Assembly: GCA_050182275.1 (NCBI GenBank)
Contig: JBFXCK010000015.1
Location: 1-42,458 of the forward strand
Reading direction: 5' to 3'
DNA: 42,458 bases
DNA from: JBFXCK01 sp050182275
Lineage (GTDB): Bacteria > Pseudomonadota > Alphaproteobacteria > SHNJ01
Below, piece by piece: positions 16,562 to 24,683 of the stretch. Position 1 is the stretch's first letter; every line of letters starts with the position of its first letter. The position numbers and the translations under genes were made by a program. The notes under the pieces are model-generated. The model had not been told where the DNA came from. It searched no databases and worked only from the letters and a program-made list of their open reading frames with translations.

Positions 16562-16613
16562 ATAAAGAAAAATAAGGGGCCAATGCAAGGTTTTGTTAAA
16601 CCTCGCATTGGCC
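16562..16613 (-). terminator. Rho-independent terminator, minus strand
   Basis: On the minus strand a stem GGCCAATGCGAGG / CCTTGCATTGGCC (12 of 13 positions paired, 10-nt loop) at 16613-16578 is followed by CCTTATTTTTCTTTATTT. It lies about 50 bp after the stop of the small membrane protein gene (16665) and upstream of rpmG on the same strand, so it most likely ends that small transcript. Confidence 0.7.
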
Positions 16614-16664
16614 GAGTTCTCCCCTCAAAACTTGGGTAAAAAGGCTACCTAAGGCGTGACGGCG

Positions 16665-16856
16665 CTACACTCCGTCAGACAGCTCCGAATGAACCGGGGC
16701 CGGTTTGTAGGGTAAAGTGGAGAGGTGGAAAGACGAAAAATAGCCAAAAGCCTGAAAACTATGGAGCAAAACGCCGGCTAAGAGCACGAGCATAAGCCCG
16801 CTTTGCCATAGCAAGCGCCAAAAGCGGCTGGAAATTGTGTGGGAACGGGGGGACAT
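16665..16856 (-). CDS. small single-pass membrane protein (hypothetical)
   Basis: This is a 63-aa product from the ATG at 16856, chosen because CAGGAGGTG, a near-perfect Shine-Dalgarno, lies 5 nt before it; an in-frame ATG further upstream lacks one. The protein has a basic head (MSPRSHTISSRFWRLLWQ), one hydrophobic segment (SGLMLVLLAGVLLHSFQAFGYF) and a short polar tail ending SELSDGV. By the positive-inside rule the N-terminus should be cytoplasmic. It lies 123 bp downstream of topA on the same strand and has its own terminator. I recognise no family. Confidence 0.55.
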   Translation of the reverse strand: MSPRSHTISSRFWRLLWQSGLMLVLLAGVLLHSFQAFGYFSSFHLSTLPYKPAPVHSELSDGV

Positions 16857-16978
16857 ACTTGCACCTCCTGTGCTTATTTTCGGGCCTACATGACGCCGAA
16901 TATTCATCATAAAATAGAGAAGTTTCTATTTCGCTAACAAAAGGAAATTTTTAAAGGTTAACGGGGGGTTAGCGAAAG

Positions 16979-19603
16979 CTATTCAGCCTCTGGCTTGGTC
17001 TTCTTAGCCCTCGGCTTTTTGGCCTTTGGCGCTGCCTCGGCGGCCTCTTTTTTAGGCTTTTTGCCCTTGGCCAGTTTTTTATCGATAAGTTCGATCGCTT
17101 CTTCCTGGGTGATTAATTCCGGATTCATATCTTTTGGGATAGAGGCATAGGTTTTGCCGTGCTGAACGTAAGGGCCGAAGCGGCCAGTGCCTTGTTTAAT
17201 TGGTTTGCCATCGCTGTAATTGCCAACCACGCGGGCAGGGGTAGCGGGGGCTCCGCCACGGCGCTGACCCTTGGCGGGTTTTTCGGCGATGACGATGACG
17301 GCGCGGTTGAGGCCAATGCTTAACACATCATCATCCGTCGGCAGGGTGGCGTATTGGCTGCCATATTTCAGGTAAGGGCCAAAACGCCCGACACCGGCGT
17401 AAATCATTTCGCCCGATTCAGGATGTTTACCGACTTCGCGCGGCAGGCTTAACAGCGCCAGTGCCTTTTCTAAATCGACTTCCGTGGGAGGAATATTTTT
17501 TAAAACAGGGGCGCGTTTGGGTTTGACGGCAGTCTTGCCCTTGCCGGTTGCCTCGCCCAATTGCACGTAATAGCCATAGGGCCCTTTGCGCAAGGTGATC
17601 ATCAATTGGCTGGCGGGATCAATGCCCAAATCTTTTGGCACCGGGACATCAATCACCGGCGTGCCATCTTCATTGGTGGGTTGATCGACGGTTAGGGGCC
17701 GCGTGTTTTTGCATTCGGGATAATTCGAGCAGCCGATAAAGGCACCAAATTTGCCGAGTTTTAAACCTAGACGTCCGCCGCAGGCGGTGCAAAGGCGCGG
17801 ATCGCTGCCATCTTCACGGGTTGGGAAAAAATGGGGGCCAAGTTCGGCGTCCAACGCATCAATAACTTGGGTGATGGTTAAATCTTTGGTTTTGCCGACC
17901 GCGGCGCTGAAACCTTCCCAGAATTCGTGCAATACCTGGCGCCAATCGCGGCTGCCGTCGGAAATCATGTCGAGCTGTTCTTCCATATCGGCGGTAAAGC
18001 CATATTCGACATAACGCGGGAAATATTGGATTAGAAAGGTCGTAACTACACGGCCGCGGTCTTCTGGGATAAAACGTTTTTTATCCAGGCGCACATATTT
18101 GCGGTCCTGTAGCACTTGAATGATCGAGGCGTAAGTCGAGGGGCGGCCAATGCCGAGTTCCTCCAGGCGTTTGACCAGGCTGGCTTCGCTATAGCGGGGC
18201 GGGGGCTGGGTGAAATGCTGTTCGCCCTTTAGATCATTCATTTTGGCCGCTTCATCCTTGGCCATTTTCGGCAGGCGGCGCTGTTCCTCGTCTTCGTTCG
18301 GATCGTCAAAATCTTCTTGATATAATTTTAAGAAACCATCGAATAGAACGATGCTTCCCGTTGCACGGAAAACATTTTTACCGTCAGATGTTGCGACATC
18401 GACCGCGACTTGTTCCAAACTTGCCTGCGCCATTTGCGAGGCGAGCGTGCGCTTCCAAATCAATTCATATAATTTGAACTGATCGGGATCAAGATAGCGG
18501 CGCATTTGCTCGGGGCGGCGCGATAAGTCGGTTGGGCGTACGGCTTCATGGGCTTCCTGCGCGTTTTTCAATTTGCTTTTATAAACGCGGGGAGAATCGG
18601 GCAAATAATTATTGCCGAAATCTTGGCCAATCACTTGGCGGCAGCCCTGGATGGCTTCTTGCGATAAATCCAAACCATCGGTACGCATATAGGTGATTAA
18701 ACCAACGGTTTCGCCGCCGATATCGACGCCTTCATAGAGCTGCTGGGCTAGGCGCATGGTGCGGCTGGCGCCAAAGCCCAATTTGCGCGAGGCTTCCATT
18801 TGCATGGTTGAGGTCATGAAGGGCGGGGGCGGATTGCGCTTGACGTTTTTGCTTTCGATCGAGGCAATGCTGTAGGCCTGATTGCGCAGCGCCGCAACAG
18901 CCGCATCAGCCTCGGCCTTTTGCGTGATCGAAAATTTTTCTAATTTTTTGCCATTCAAATGCGTTAGGCGCGCGGTGAAGGGCTGGCCGCCTTGCGTTAA
19001 AAAATCACCCAGAATCGACCAATATTCTTGCGGTTTGAAGGCCTCGATTTCCGATTCGCGTTCGGCGATTAAACGCAGCGCGACCGATTGCACACGGCCT
19101 GCCGATTTCGAGCCCGGCAATTTGCGCCATAATACGGGCGATAAAGTAAAACCGACCAAATAATCCAAAGCCCGTCTAGCCAAATAGGCCTCGATCAGGC
19201 GCGCGTCTAATTCGCGCGGATGATCGAAGGCGGCGCGGATAGCATTTTTGGTGATTTCATTGAATACGACACGCTTAACATCAAGCCCGCCTTTTAGCGC
19301 GCGGTTTTCTTTTAGAACTTCTTGGATGTGCCAGGAAATCGCCTCCCCCTCGCGGTCGGGGTCGGTGGCGAGATAAAGATGGCTGGCGCTGTTTAATAAT
19401 TTGGTGATTTCACGAATGCGTTCATCGCCGCGTTCATCCAATTCCCAACGCATGGCGAAATCGGCCTCGGGGTCAACCGAACCGTCCTTCGAAGGCAAAT
19501 CGCGGATGTGGCCATAGGAAGCGATGACGCGAAAATCATCGCCCAAGTACTTATTAATAGTCTTGGCCTTGGCGGGGGACTCGACAACGACAATTTTAGT
19601 CAC
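16979..19603 (-). CDS. topA: DNA topoisomerase I
   Basis: This 874-aa type IA topoisomerase relaxes negative supercoils. The start is a GTG (VTKIVVVESPAKAKTINKYLG). The N-terminal Toprim domain has the Glu of VVVESPAKA and the DPDREGEAISWH motif. The active-site tyrosine lies in GLITYMRTDG. A C-terminal Zn ribbon (CTACGGRLGLKLGKFGAFIGCSNYPECKNTRPL, four Cys) is followed by topoisomerase C-terminal repeats of the type GKHPESGEMIYAGVGRFGPYLKYG and GTGRFGPYVQHGKTY. A Lys/Ala/Pro-rich tail ends it, as is common in alphaproteobacteria. The string dprA-topA is the usual order, with 45 bp between the two genes. Confidence 0.97.
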   Translation of the reverse strand: MTKIVVVESPAKAKTINKYLGDDFRVIASYGHIRDLPSKDGSVDPEADFAMRWELDERGDERIREITKLLNSASHLYLATDPDREGEAISWHIQEVLKENRALKGGLDVKRVVFNEITKNAIRAAFDHPRELDARLIEAYLARRALDYLVGFTLSPVLWRKLPGSKSAGRVQSVALRLIAERESEIEAFKPQEYWSILGDFLTQGGQPFTARLTHLNGKKLEKFSITQKAEADAAVAALRNQAYSIASIESKNVKRNPPPPFMTSTMQMEASRKLGFGASRTMRLAQQLYEGVDIGGETVGLITYMRTDGLDLSQEAIQGCRQVIGQDFGNNYLPDSPRVYKSKLKNAQEAHEAVRPTDLSRRPEQMRRYLDPDQFKLYELIWKRTLASQMAQASLEQVAVDVATSDGKNVFRATGSIVLFDGFLKLYQEDFDDPNEDEEQRRLPKMAKDEAAKMNDLKGEQHFTQPPPRYSEASLVKRLEELGIGRPSTYASIIQVLQDRKYVRLDKKRFIPEDRGRVVTTFLIQYFPRYVEYGFTADMEEQLDMISDGSRDWRQVLHEFWEGFSAAVGKTKDLTITQVIDALDAELGPHFFPTREDGSDPRLCTACGGRLGLKLGKFGAFIGCSNYPECKNTRPLTVDQPTNEDGTPVIDVPVPKDLGIDPASQLMITLRKGPYGYYVQLGEATGKGKTAVKPKRAPVLKNIPPTEVDLEKALALLSLPREVGKHPESGEMIYAGVGRFGPYLKYGSQYATLPTDDDVLSIGLNRAVIVIAEKPAKGQRRGGAPATPARVVGNYSDGKPIKQGTGRFGPYVQHGKTYASIPKDMNPELITQEEAIELIDKKLAKGKKPKKEAAEAAPKAKKPRAKKTKPEAE

Positions 19604-19648
19604 GATTTTGCCTTTTGCTGGAACAGGTCGAATGTGGCTTCATACACC

Positions 19649-20797
19649 TTAAATATAGGTTAAGGCAACCTGATTACCACGGTAGCGCTCGATCCGGCCC
19701 GCCAGCTCGAGTTCTAAAAGCACGGCCAGCACCAAAGAAGTCTCGAGTTTTGTGGCTCTTACCAGCTCATCAACGGCAATGGGGGATGAGCTTAGGGCCT
19801 CTAAAATAATGCGTTGCGCCTCGGTGATTTCCTGCTCGCTAGGGGCTGTCGCGACAGGTGTTTGGTAATTATCATTGCGTTGGCGCAAAACATTCGGATT
19901 TTGCTGGGCCAGCGCGTCAAGAATGTCTTGCGCGCTTTCAATTAAAGTCGCGCCGTCTTTTAGCAATTTATTGGTACCCTGGCAGCGCGGATCAAGCGGC
20001 GAGCCGGGAATAGCCATGACTTCGCGGCCCTGTTCGGCGGCGAAACGGGCGGTGATAAGAGAGCCTGATTTCAACGCGGCTTCAACTACGACAACGCCGC
20101 GGGAGATGCCGGAAATGATGCGGTTACGGCGGGGGAAATAGGCGGCCATGGGTTCGGCGCCAAGCGGCATTTCACTGATAATACAGCCTCTTGCAGCGAT
20201 TTCTTTATAAAGCGCTTTATTTTCAGGCGGGTAAATATTATCAACCCCGCCGGCCAAAACGGCAACCGTGCCGGTGGCTAAGGCGCCTTGATGAACATGC
20301 GTATCAATCCCGCGCGCCAGGCCCGAGACCACAATATAATCGGCCTGGCCTAATTGCTTCGCCAGTTCTTCGGCGAATTTTTTAGCATTGGCGCTGGCGT
20401 TTCTGGCGCCGACCATGGCGACGCAGGGCTTTTGCATTAATTGCGGATGGCCTAAGACCGAGATTAAAGGCGGCGCATCATCGAGCGGCGCCAGGTAGGG
20501 CGGGTAATCGGCCTCGACCTTAGCAATTAACCGCGCGCCGATTTTTTCGTGGGCGGCGATTTCAGCTTCGGCATCCGCCGCACTGGCAAGTTTAAGCGGG
20601 CGGATTTTTCCGCCGCGCTTGGCCAATTCCGGCACGGCTTCCAACGCCTTGGCGGCGGTGCCAAAGCGGCTTAGCAGCTGAAAGAAAGTAATCGGCCCAA
20701 TATTTTCCGAACGGCTTAAGCGCAGCCATTCCATACGTTCCTTAGCTGAAAGCGTGGCGGCTGATGGTGCAGTTTCCCGTAAGATGGCCAATGTCAT
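19649..20797 (-). CDS. dprA: DNA-processing protein DprA
   Basis: This 382-aa protein contains a SAM-like N-terminal part (RLSRSENIGPITFFQLLSRFG) and a Rossmann-like DprA domain. Landmarks are YPPYLAPLDDAPPLISVLG, VAMVGARNASANAKKFAEELA, VVSGLARGIDTHVHQGAL, AVLAGGVDNIYPPENKALY, SEMPLGAEPMAAYFPRRNRIISGIS and EVMAIPGSPLDPRCQGTNKLLKDGA. A C-terminal winged-helix segment follows (residues 320-382). DprA loads RecA on incoming single-stranded DNA during transformation. The start at 20797 has GGAAGG before it and its ATG overlaps the plsY stop (ATGA), so translation is coupled. Confidence 0.95.
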   Translation of the reverse strand: MTLAILRETAPSAATLSAKERMEWLRLSRSENIGPITFFQLLSRFGTAAKALEAVPELAKRGGKIRPLKLASAADAEAEIAAHEKIGARLIAKVEADYPPYLAPLDDAPPLISVLGHPQLMQKPCVAMVGARNASANAKKFAEELAKQLGQADYIVVSGLARGIDTHVHQGALATGTVAVLAGGVDNIYPPENKALYKEIAARGCIISEMPLGAEPMAAYFPRRNRIISGISRGVVVVEAALKSGSLITARFAAEQGREVMAIPGSPLDPRCQGTNKLLKDGATLIESAQDILDALAQQNPNVLRQRNDNYQTPVATAPSEQEITEAQRIILEALSSSPIAVDELVRATKLETSLVLAVLLELELAGRIERYRGNQVALTYI

Positions 20798-21399
20798 AAA
20801 TTTTCCTTCCCGATTTTGCTTTCTTCGCCTTTCATTAAGCGGCGGATATTGCTGTGATGACGCCAAATAACCAGCAAGGCCATTATTATAATAAATAAGG
20901 TCGATGGGCTTTGGGTATAATGCCAGTACACAAAAGGCGCTGCGGCCAGCGCCACAATCGCCGACAGCGATGAATATTTAAAAATCAAAGCCACCACTAT
21001 CCAAACCAAGCATACAATCAAGCCGGTTGAAAGATGCAGCGACAATAAAGCCCCGATCGCGGTGGCAACGCCCTTGCCGCCTTTGAATTTCAGCCAGAGC
21101 GGAAAAACATGCCCGGCAACCACCGCCAAGGCGGCGATGGTAATGACTTCCGGCGCTAAAAAGCGCACCAATAGCACGGCCAGAAAACCCTTGAAGCCGT
21201 CCAATAATAAAGTCGCGATCGCCAATTCTGTACGGCCCGTACGCAAAACGTTGGTGGCGCCAATATTGCCCGAGCCAATATGGCGAATGTCGCCAAGCCC
21301 CGCCGCGCGGGTAAGCAATAAGCCAAACGGAATCGTGCCGATTAAATAAGCAAGCGCGATAGCGAGAAGGGCGTTTACCGATGTAAGAAGGTCGAGCAT
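20794..21399 (-). CDS. plsY: acyl-phosphate:glycerol-3-phosphate acyltransferase PlsY
   Basis: This 201-aa polytopic membrane enzyme makes lysophosphatidate from acyl phosphate. Its three signatures are present: LIGTIPFGLLLTR...IGSGNIGATNVLR, GHVFPLWLKFKGGKGVATAIG, and IIWRHHSNIRRLMKGEES-type residues at the end (VIWRHHSNIRRL). The frame extends to a TTG at 21435, but the ATG at 21399 gives the normal MLDLLTS start; its ribosome binding site is weak. Its stop overlaps the dprA start. In related genomes pyrC often lies between pyrB and plsY; here it is absent. Confidence 0.95.
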   Translation of the reverse strand: MLDLLTSVNALLAIALAYLIGTIPFGLLLTRAAGLGDIRHIGSGNIGATNVLRTGRTELAIATLLLDGFKGFLAVLLVRFLAPEVITIAALAVVAGHVFPLWLKFKGGKGVATAIGALLSLHLSTGLIVCLVWIVVALIFKYSSLSAIVALAAAPFVYWHYTQSPSTLFIIIMALLVIWRHHSNIRRLMKGEESKIGKENL

Positions 21400-21486
21400 A
21401 TATAAGGTTGTAGTCGTTCTTGCCTTGTTCGGCAAGCGGGGTTGTTCAAAGCCTTGGAAATGCTGGCGTTTTTTGGTTTCCTATTC

Positions 21487-21504
21487 CTCCCCCTTGCGGG
21501 GGAG
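21487..21504. repeat. GC-rich hairpin between pyrB and plsY
   Basis: CTCCCCC-TTGC-GGGGGAG is a perfect 7-bp stem with a 4-nt loop, 11 bp downstream of the pyrB stop. Neither side has a T-run, so it is not a standard terminator. It could stabilise the upstream mRNA end or be a short dispersed palindrome. Confidence 0.5.
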
Positions 21505-21514
21505 AGAAAAATAT

Positions 21515-22405
21515 TTAGCTCAACAACAAATCCAACACCGCCATGCGGGCGGCGACGCCATTGGCGATTTGGGTTTGGATGACGCTGTATTTTGGATCAT
21601 CGGCCAGTTTGGTATCAATCTCCACCCCGCGATTCATCGGGCCGGGATGCATTACAATAACATCGGGTTTGGCGCCTTTGATTTTTTCATGGGTGAGGCC
21701 GTAATGCTGGAAGTACCAATCGCCCGAGGGGATCGCCGCTTTTTCCATCCGTTCTTTTTGAATGCGCAAGCCCATGATCACATCGGCATCTTTGATGGCT
21801 TCTTCCAGGCTTGGAATCAACGGCGCCTTTACTTCCATATTTGCAGGCAAAAGAGCAGGGGGGCCGCATAATACAATCTCAGCGCCCATTGTTTTCAGCA
21901 AATGCAAATTCGAGCGCGCGACGCGGGAATGTTTGATATCACCGCAAATCGCAATTTTTAGACCTTCGATTTTGCCCTTGTGCTGGCGGATGGTAAGCGC
22001 ATCAAGCAGCGCCTGGGTTGGATGTTCATTAATTCCATCGCCCGCATTAATAACGGCGCAGGGCAAATTTTTGGATAAAAATTCCGGCAGGCCCGATTCT
22101 TGATGGCGTACGACCAGCGCATTAATGCCCATCGCGGCAAGCGCCTGGGCGGTATCCAAAACCGTTTCACCCTTTTGCACCGAGGAAGTGGCCACATTCA
22201 AGCTTAAGGGGTGAATTCCCAAGCGCAAGGCCGCCATTTCAAAAGACAGTTTGGTGCGGGTCGAATCTTCAAAAAATAAAGTGCCGATGGTTTTGCCAAC
22301 TTTAGGCGGCGGGTTTTTCTTGGCAAAATTATCGGCGGCATTTAACAAAGCCGAAATTTCAGCCTTGCTTAAATTTTTGGTGGAGAGGAAATGTTTAATT
22401 GTCAT
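21515..22405 (-). CDS. pyrB: aspartate carbamoyltransferase catalytic chain
   Basis: This 296-aa protein catalyses the committed step of pyrimidine synthesis. The carbamoyl-phosphate loop FFEDSTRTKLSFEMAALRLG, the segment STSSVQKGETVLDT (with the 80s-loop Lys), HPTQALLDALTI, and VMHPGPMNRGVEIDTKLAD are all present. Start at the ATG 22405 (MTIKHFLSTKNLS) was chosen over an in-frame ATG at 22414; either overlaps the end of ruvX. No regulatory chain (pyrI) is nearby. The dihydroorotase gene usually linked to it in alphaproteobacteria is not found in the window. Confidence 0.95.
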   Translation of the reverse strand: MTIKHFLSTKNLSKAEISALLNAADNFAKKNPPPKVGKTIGTLFFEDSTRTKLSFEMAALRLGIHPLSLNVATSSVQKGETVLDTAQALAAMGINALVVRHQESGLPEFLSKNLPCAVINAGDGINEHPTQALLDALTIRQHKGKIEGLKIAICGDIKHSRVARSNLHLLKTMGAEIVLCGPPALLPANMEVKAPLIPSLEEAIKDADVIMGLRIQKERMEKAAIPSGDWYFQHYGLTHEKIKGAKPDVIVMHPGPMNRGVEIDTKLADDPKYSVIQTQIANGVAARMAVLDLLLS

Positions 22406-22817
22406 GTTGCGCATCCAGATAGCCCTGTAAAATATAGGCTGCCGCCAATTTATCAATAGCTTTATCGCGTTTGGCGCGGGAAACGTCGGCGGCGATCATT
22501 TCCCGCTCGACCGCGGATGTCGAAAGCCGTTCATCCCAAAAAACCATGGGCAGGGCTATGCGAGGTTCGATATTCTTGGCGAATTGACGCACCGATTGGC
22601 AGCGCGGGCCCTCACTGCCGTCCATATTCAGCGGCAGGCCCAAAACCAGGCCTTCGGCTTTATATTCGGCGATTAATTTTTCCAAAGCCTCGATATCCTT
22701 GGCAAGTTTTTGGCGGTGAATAGTGGTAACGGGGCTGGCCAGCTTGCCCCGGCTGTCCGAGACCGCGATCCCAATCGTTTTCGTGCCGATATCAAGGCCG
22801 AGCAGGCGTTTTTTCAT
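22395..22817 (-). CDS. ruvX: RNase H-fold Holliday junction resolvase-like protein (YqgF)
   Basis: This 140-aa protein matches YqgF/RuvX. It begins LLGLDIGTKTIGIAVSD with the first catalytic Asp, has GLVLGLPLNMDGSEGPRCQSVRQFA, the VFWDERLSTSAVERE segment with acidic residues, and KAIDKLAAAYILQGYLD with the last Asp. E. coli YqgF acts in 16S rRNA 5' processing; a junction-resolving role has also been proposed. It is the first gene of the ruvX-pyrB-plsY-dprA-topA string and is divergent from gatC with 64 bp between. Confidence 0.93.
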   Translation of the reverse strand: MKKRLLGLDIGTKTIGIAVSDSRGKLASPVTTIHRQKLAKDIEALEKLIAEYKAEGLVLGLPLNMDGSEGPRCQSVRQFAKNIEPRIALPMVFWDERLSTSAVEREMIAADVSRAKRDKAIDKLAAAYILQGYLDAQHDN

Positions 22818-22881
22818 GAAGGCACAATAGCTCTTCCCTCCCGGCTTTGCCTAGGCTAATTATGGTGATCAGGAGAATCTT

Positions 22882-23169
22882 ATGGCTATTACCGAAGCAG
22901 ATGTGGTGCGTATCGCGAAATTGGCGCGGATTAAAATTCCGGCTGAAAAGCAAAGCTATATGGCCCAACAAGTAACCGGCATCATGAAATGGATTGATCA
23001 AATCCAAGAAGTTGATACTTCCAAAGTCGAACCAATGACCAGTGTAGGCGATTTCCCTTTGCCCTTGCGCGAAGATAAGGTGACCGACGGTGGTTATCGC
23101 GATGATATCCTTAAAAATGCGCCCGATGCCAAGCACGGCTTTTTCACGGTGCCAACGGTGGTTGAATAA
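22882..23169 (+). CDS. gatC: Asp-tRNA(Asn)/Glu-tRNA(Gln) amidotransferase subunit C
   Basis: This 95-aa protein begins MAITEADVVRIAKLARIKI and contains IQEVDTSKVEPMTSV and PLREDKVTDGGYRDDILKNAP, the standard GatC pattern. GatC is a belt that holds GatA and GatB together. AGGAGAAT precedes the ATG. gatA begins 2 bp after its stop. Confidence 0.95.
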   Translation: MAITEADVVRIAKLARIKIPAEKQSYMAQQVTGIMKWIDQIQEVDTSKVEPMTSVGDFPLPLREDKVTDGGYRDDILKNAPDAKHGFFTVPTVVE

Positions 23170-23171
23170 CA

Positions 23172-24683
23172 ATGACAAAAGCCGCTTTAAAAACCGAAGC
23201 CACCCGCTTGACCGATTTAACCATTGCCGAAGCGGTGAATGGCTTAAAACAAAAACAATTTTCAGCGGTGGAGCTAACTGAAGCGCATATCAAGGCCACC
23301 GAAAAAGCGCGCGATTTGAATGCGTTTATCACCGAATCTTTTGATGCGGCGCGCGCCGCCGCGAAACAATCGGACGAACGCATTAGCCAGGGCAAGGTGC
23401 GGGCATTAGAAGGCGTTCCCTTGGCGATCAAGGATATTTTTTGCACTAAAAATATCCGCTCAACCGCCTCTTCCAAAATTTTGGAAAATTTCATTCCGCC
23501 TTATGAATCAACCGTTACTCAAAAGTTGTTGAATGCGGGCGCGGTGTTCATTGGCAAAACCAGCCTGGATGAATTCGCTATGGGCTCCAGCAATCAAACC
23601 AGCGCCTATGGCGCGGTGAAAAGCCCCTGGAAAAAGAGGGGTGATGACCGGCCATTGGTGCCGGGCGGTTCCAGCGGCGGTTCGGCTGCGGCCTTAGCGG
23701 CGCGTTGTGTGATGGGGGCGACTGGCACTGATACCGGCGGATCAATCCGTCAGCCGGCTTCTTATTCCGGCATTGTCGGGATGAAGCCCACCTATGGCCG
23801 CTGTTCGCGCTGGGGCGTTATTGCTTTTGTCTCTTCACTTGACCATCCGGGGCCGATGACGCGCTCGGTGCAGGATGCCGCGATTATGCTTCGGGAAATG
23901 AGCGGGTATGACCCGAAAGAATCGACATCCGCCAATGTGCCGGTGCCTGATTTTGAAAAGGCCTTAACCGGCGATATCCGCGGCTTGAAGGTTGGCATTC
24001 CCAAGGAATACCGGATCGATGGCATGTCGGCGGAAATCGATAAAATGTGGCAGCAGGGGATGTCGTGGCTGAAAGCGGCGGGGGCCGAAATTGTTGATGT
24101 GTCTTTGCCCCATACCAAATATGCCATGCCGGTTTATTATATTTTGGCGCCGGCCGAAACTTCCAGCAATTTAGAACGCTATGACGGCGTGCGCTTTGGC
24201 TTGCGCGTTGAGGGCAAGACGCCTGATGAGATGTATGAAAACACCCGCGCCGCCGGTTTTGGGCCCGAAGTCACGCGGCGCATTCTGATCGGCACTTATG
24301 TATTATCGGCTGGCTATTTCGATGCTTATTATGTAAAGGCGCAAAAAATCCGCCGCCTGATTACCAACGATTATATCGAGGCGTTTAAGAAGGTTGATGT
24401 GCTGTTAACGCCGACTTCGCCCGGCACCGCTTTTGCCATTGGCGATAAAATGGATGATCCGATCAAAATGTTTTTGGAAGACGTGTTCACCTCGCCCGCC
24501 GATTTGGCCGGGATTCCGGCAATTTCGGTGCCGGCGGGTTTGGCCAGCGATGGTTTACCGTTGGGCCTGCAAATTATTGGCAAGCATTTTGATGAGGCCA
24601 CCACTTTAAAAGTGGCGCATGTTATCGAAACCGCCGCCAATTTCACCGCCAAGCCGCAATTTGTGGCAGGAGATTTGGCATGA
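23172..24683 (+). CDS. gatA: Asp-tRNA(Asn)/Glu-tRNA(Gln) amidotransferase subunit A
   Basis: This 503-aa amidase-signature enzyme releases ammonia from glutamine. The catalytic Lys lies in PLAIKDIF; the cis-Ser and nucleophile Ser lie in PGGSSGGSAAALAAR and TDTGGSIRQPASYSG. GMKPTYGRCSRWGVIAFVSSLDHPGPMTR is the typical bacterial GatA block. It overlaps gatB by 4 bp (ATGA). With an AspRS of the likely non-discriminating type upstream, the complex probably serves Asn-tRNA, and perhaps also Gln-tRNA, formation. Confidence 0.96.
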   Translation: MTKAALKTEATRLTDLTIAEAVNGLKQKQFSAVELTEAHIKATEKARDLNAFITESFDAARAAAKQSDERISQGKVRALEGVPLAIKDIFCTKNIRSTASSKILENFIPPYESTVTQKLLNAGAVFIGKTSLDEFAMGSSNQTSAYGAVKSPWKKRGDDRPLVPGGSSGGSAAALAARCVMGATGTDTGGSIRQPASYSGIVGMKPTYGRCSRWGVIAFVSSLDHPGPMTRSVQDAAIMLREMSGYDPKESTSANVPVPDFEKALTGDIRGLKVGIPKEYRIDGMSAEIDKMWQQGMSWLKAAGAEIVDVSLPHTKYAMPVYYILAPAETSSNLERYDGVRFGLRVEGKTPDEMYENTRAAGFGPEVTRRILIGTYVLSAGYFDAYYVKAQKIRRLITNDYIEAFKKVDVLLTPTSPGTAFAIGDKMDDPIKMFLEDVFTSPADLAGIPAISVPAGLASDGLPLGLQIIGKHFDEATTLKVAHVIETAANFTAKPQFVAGDLA

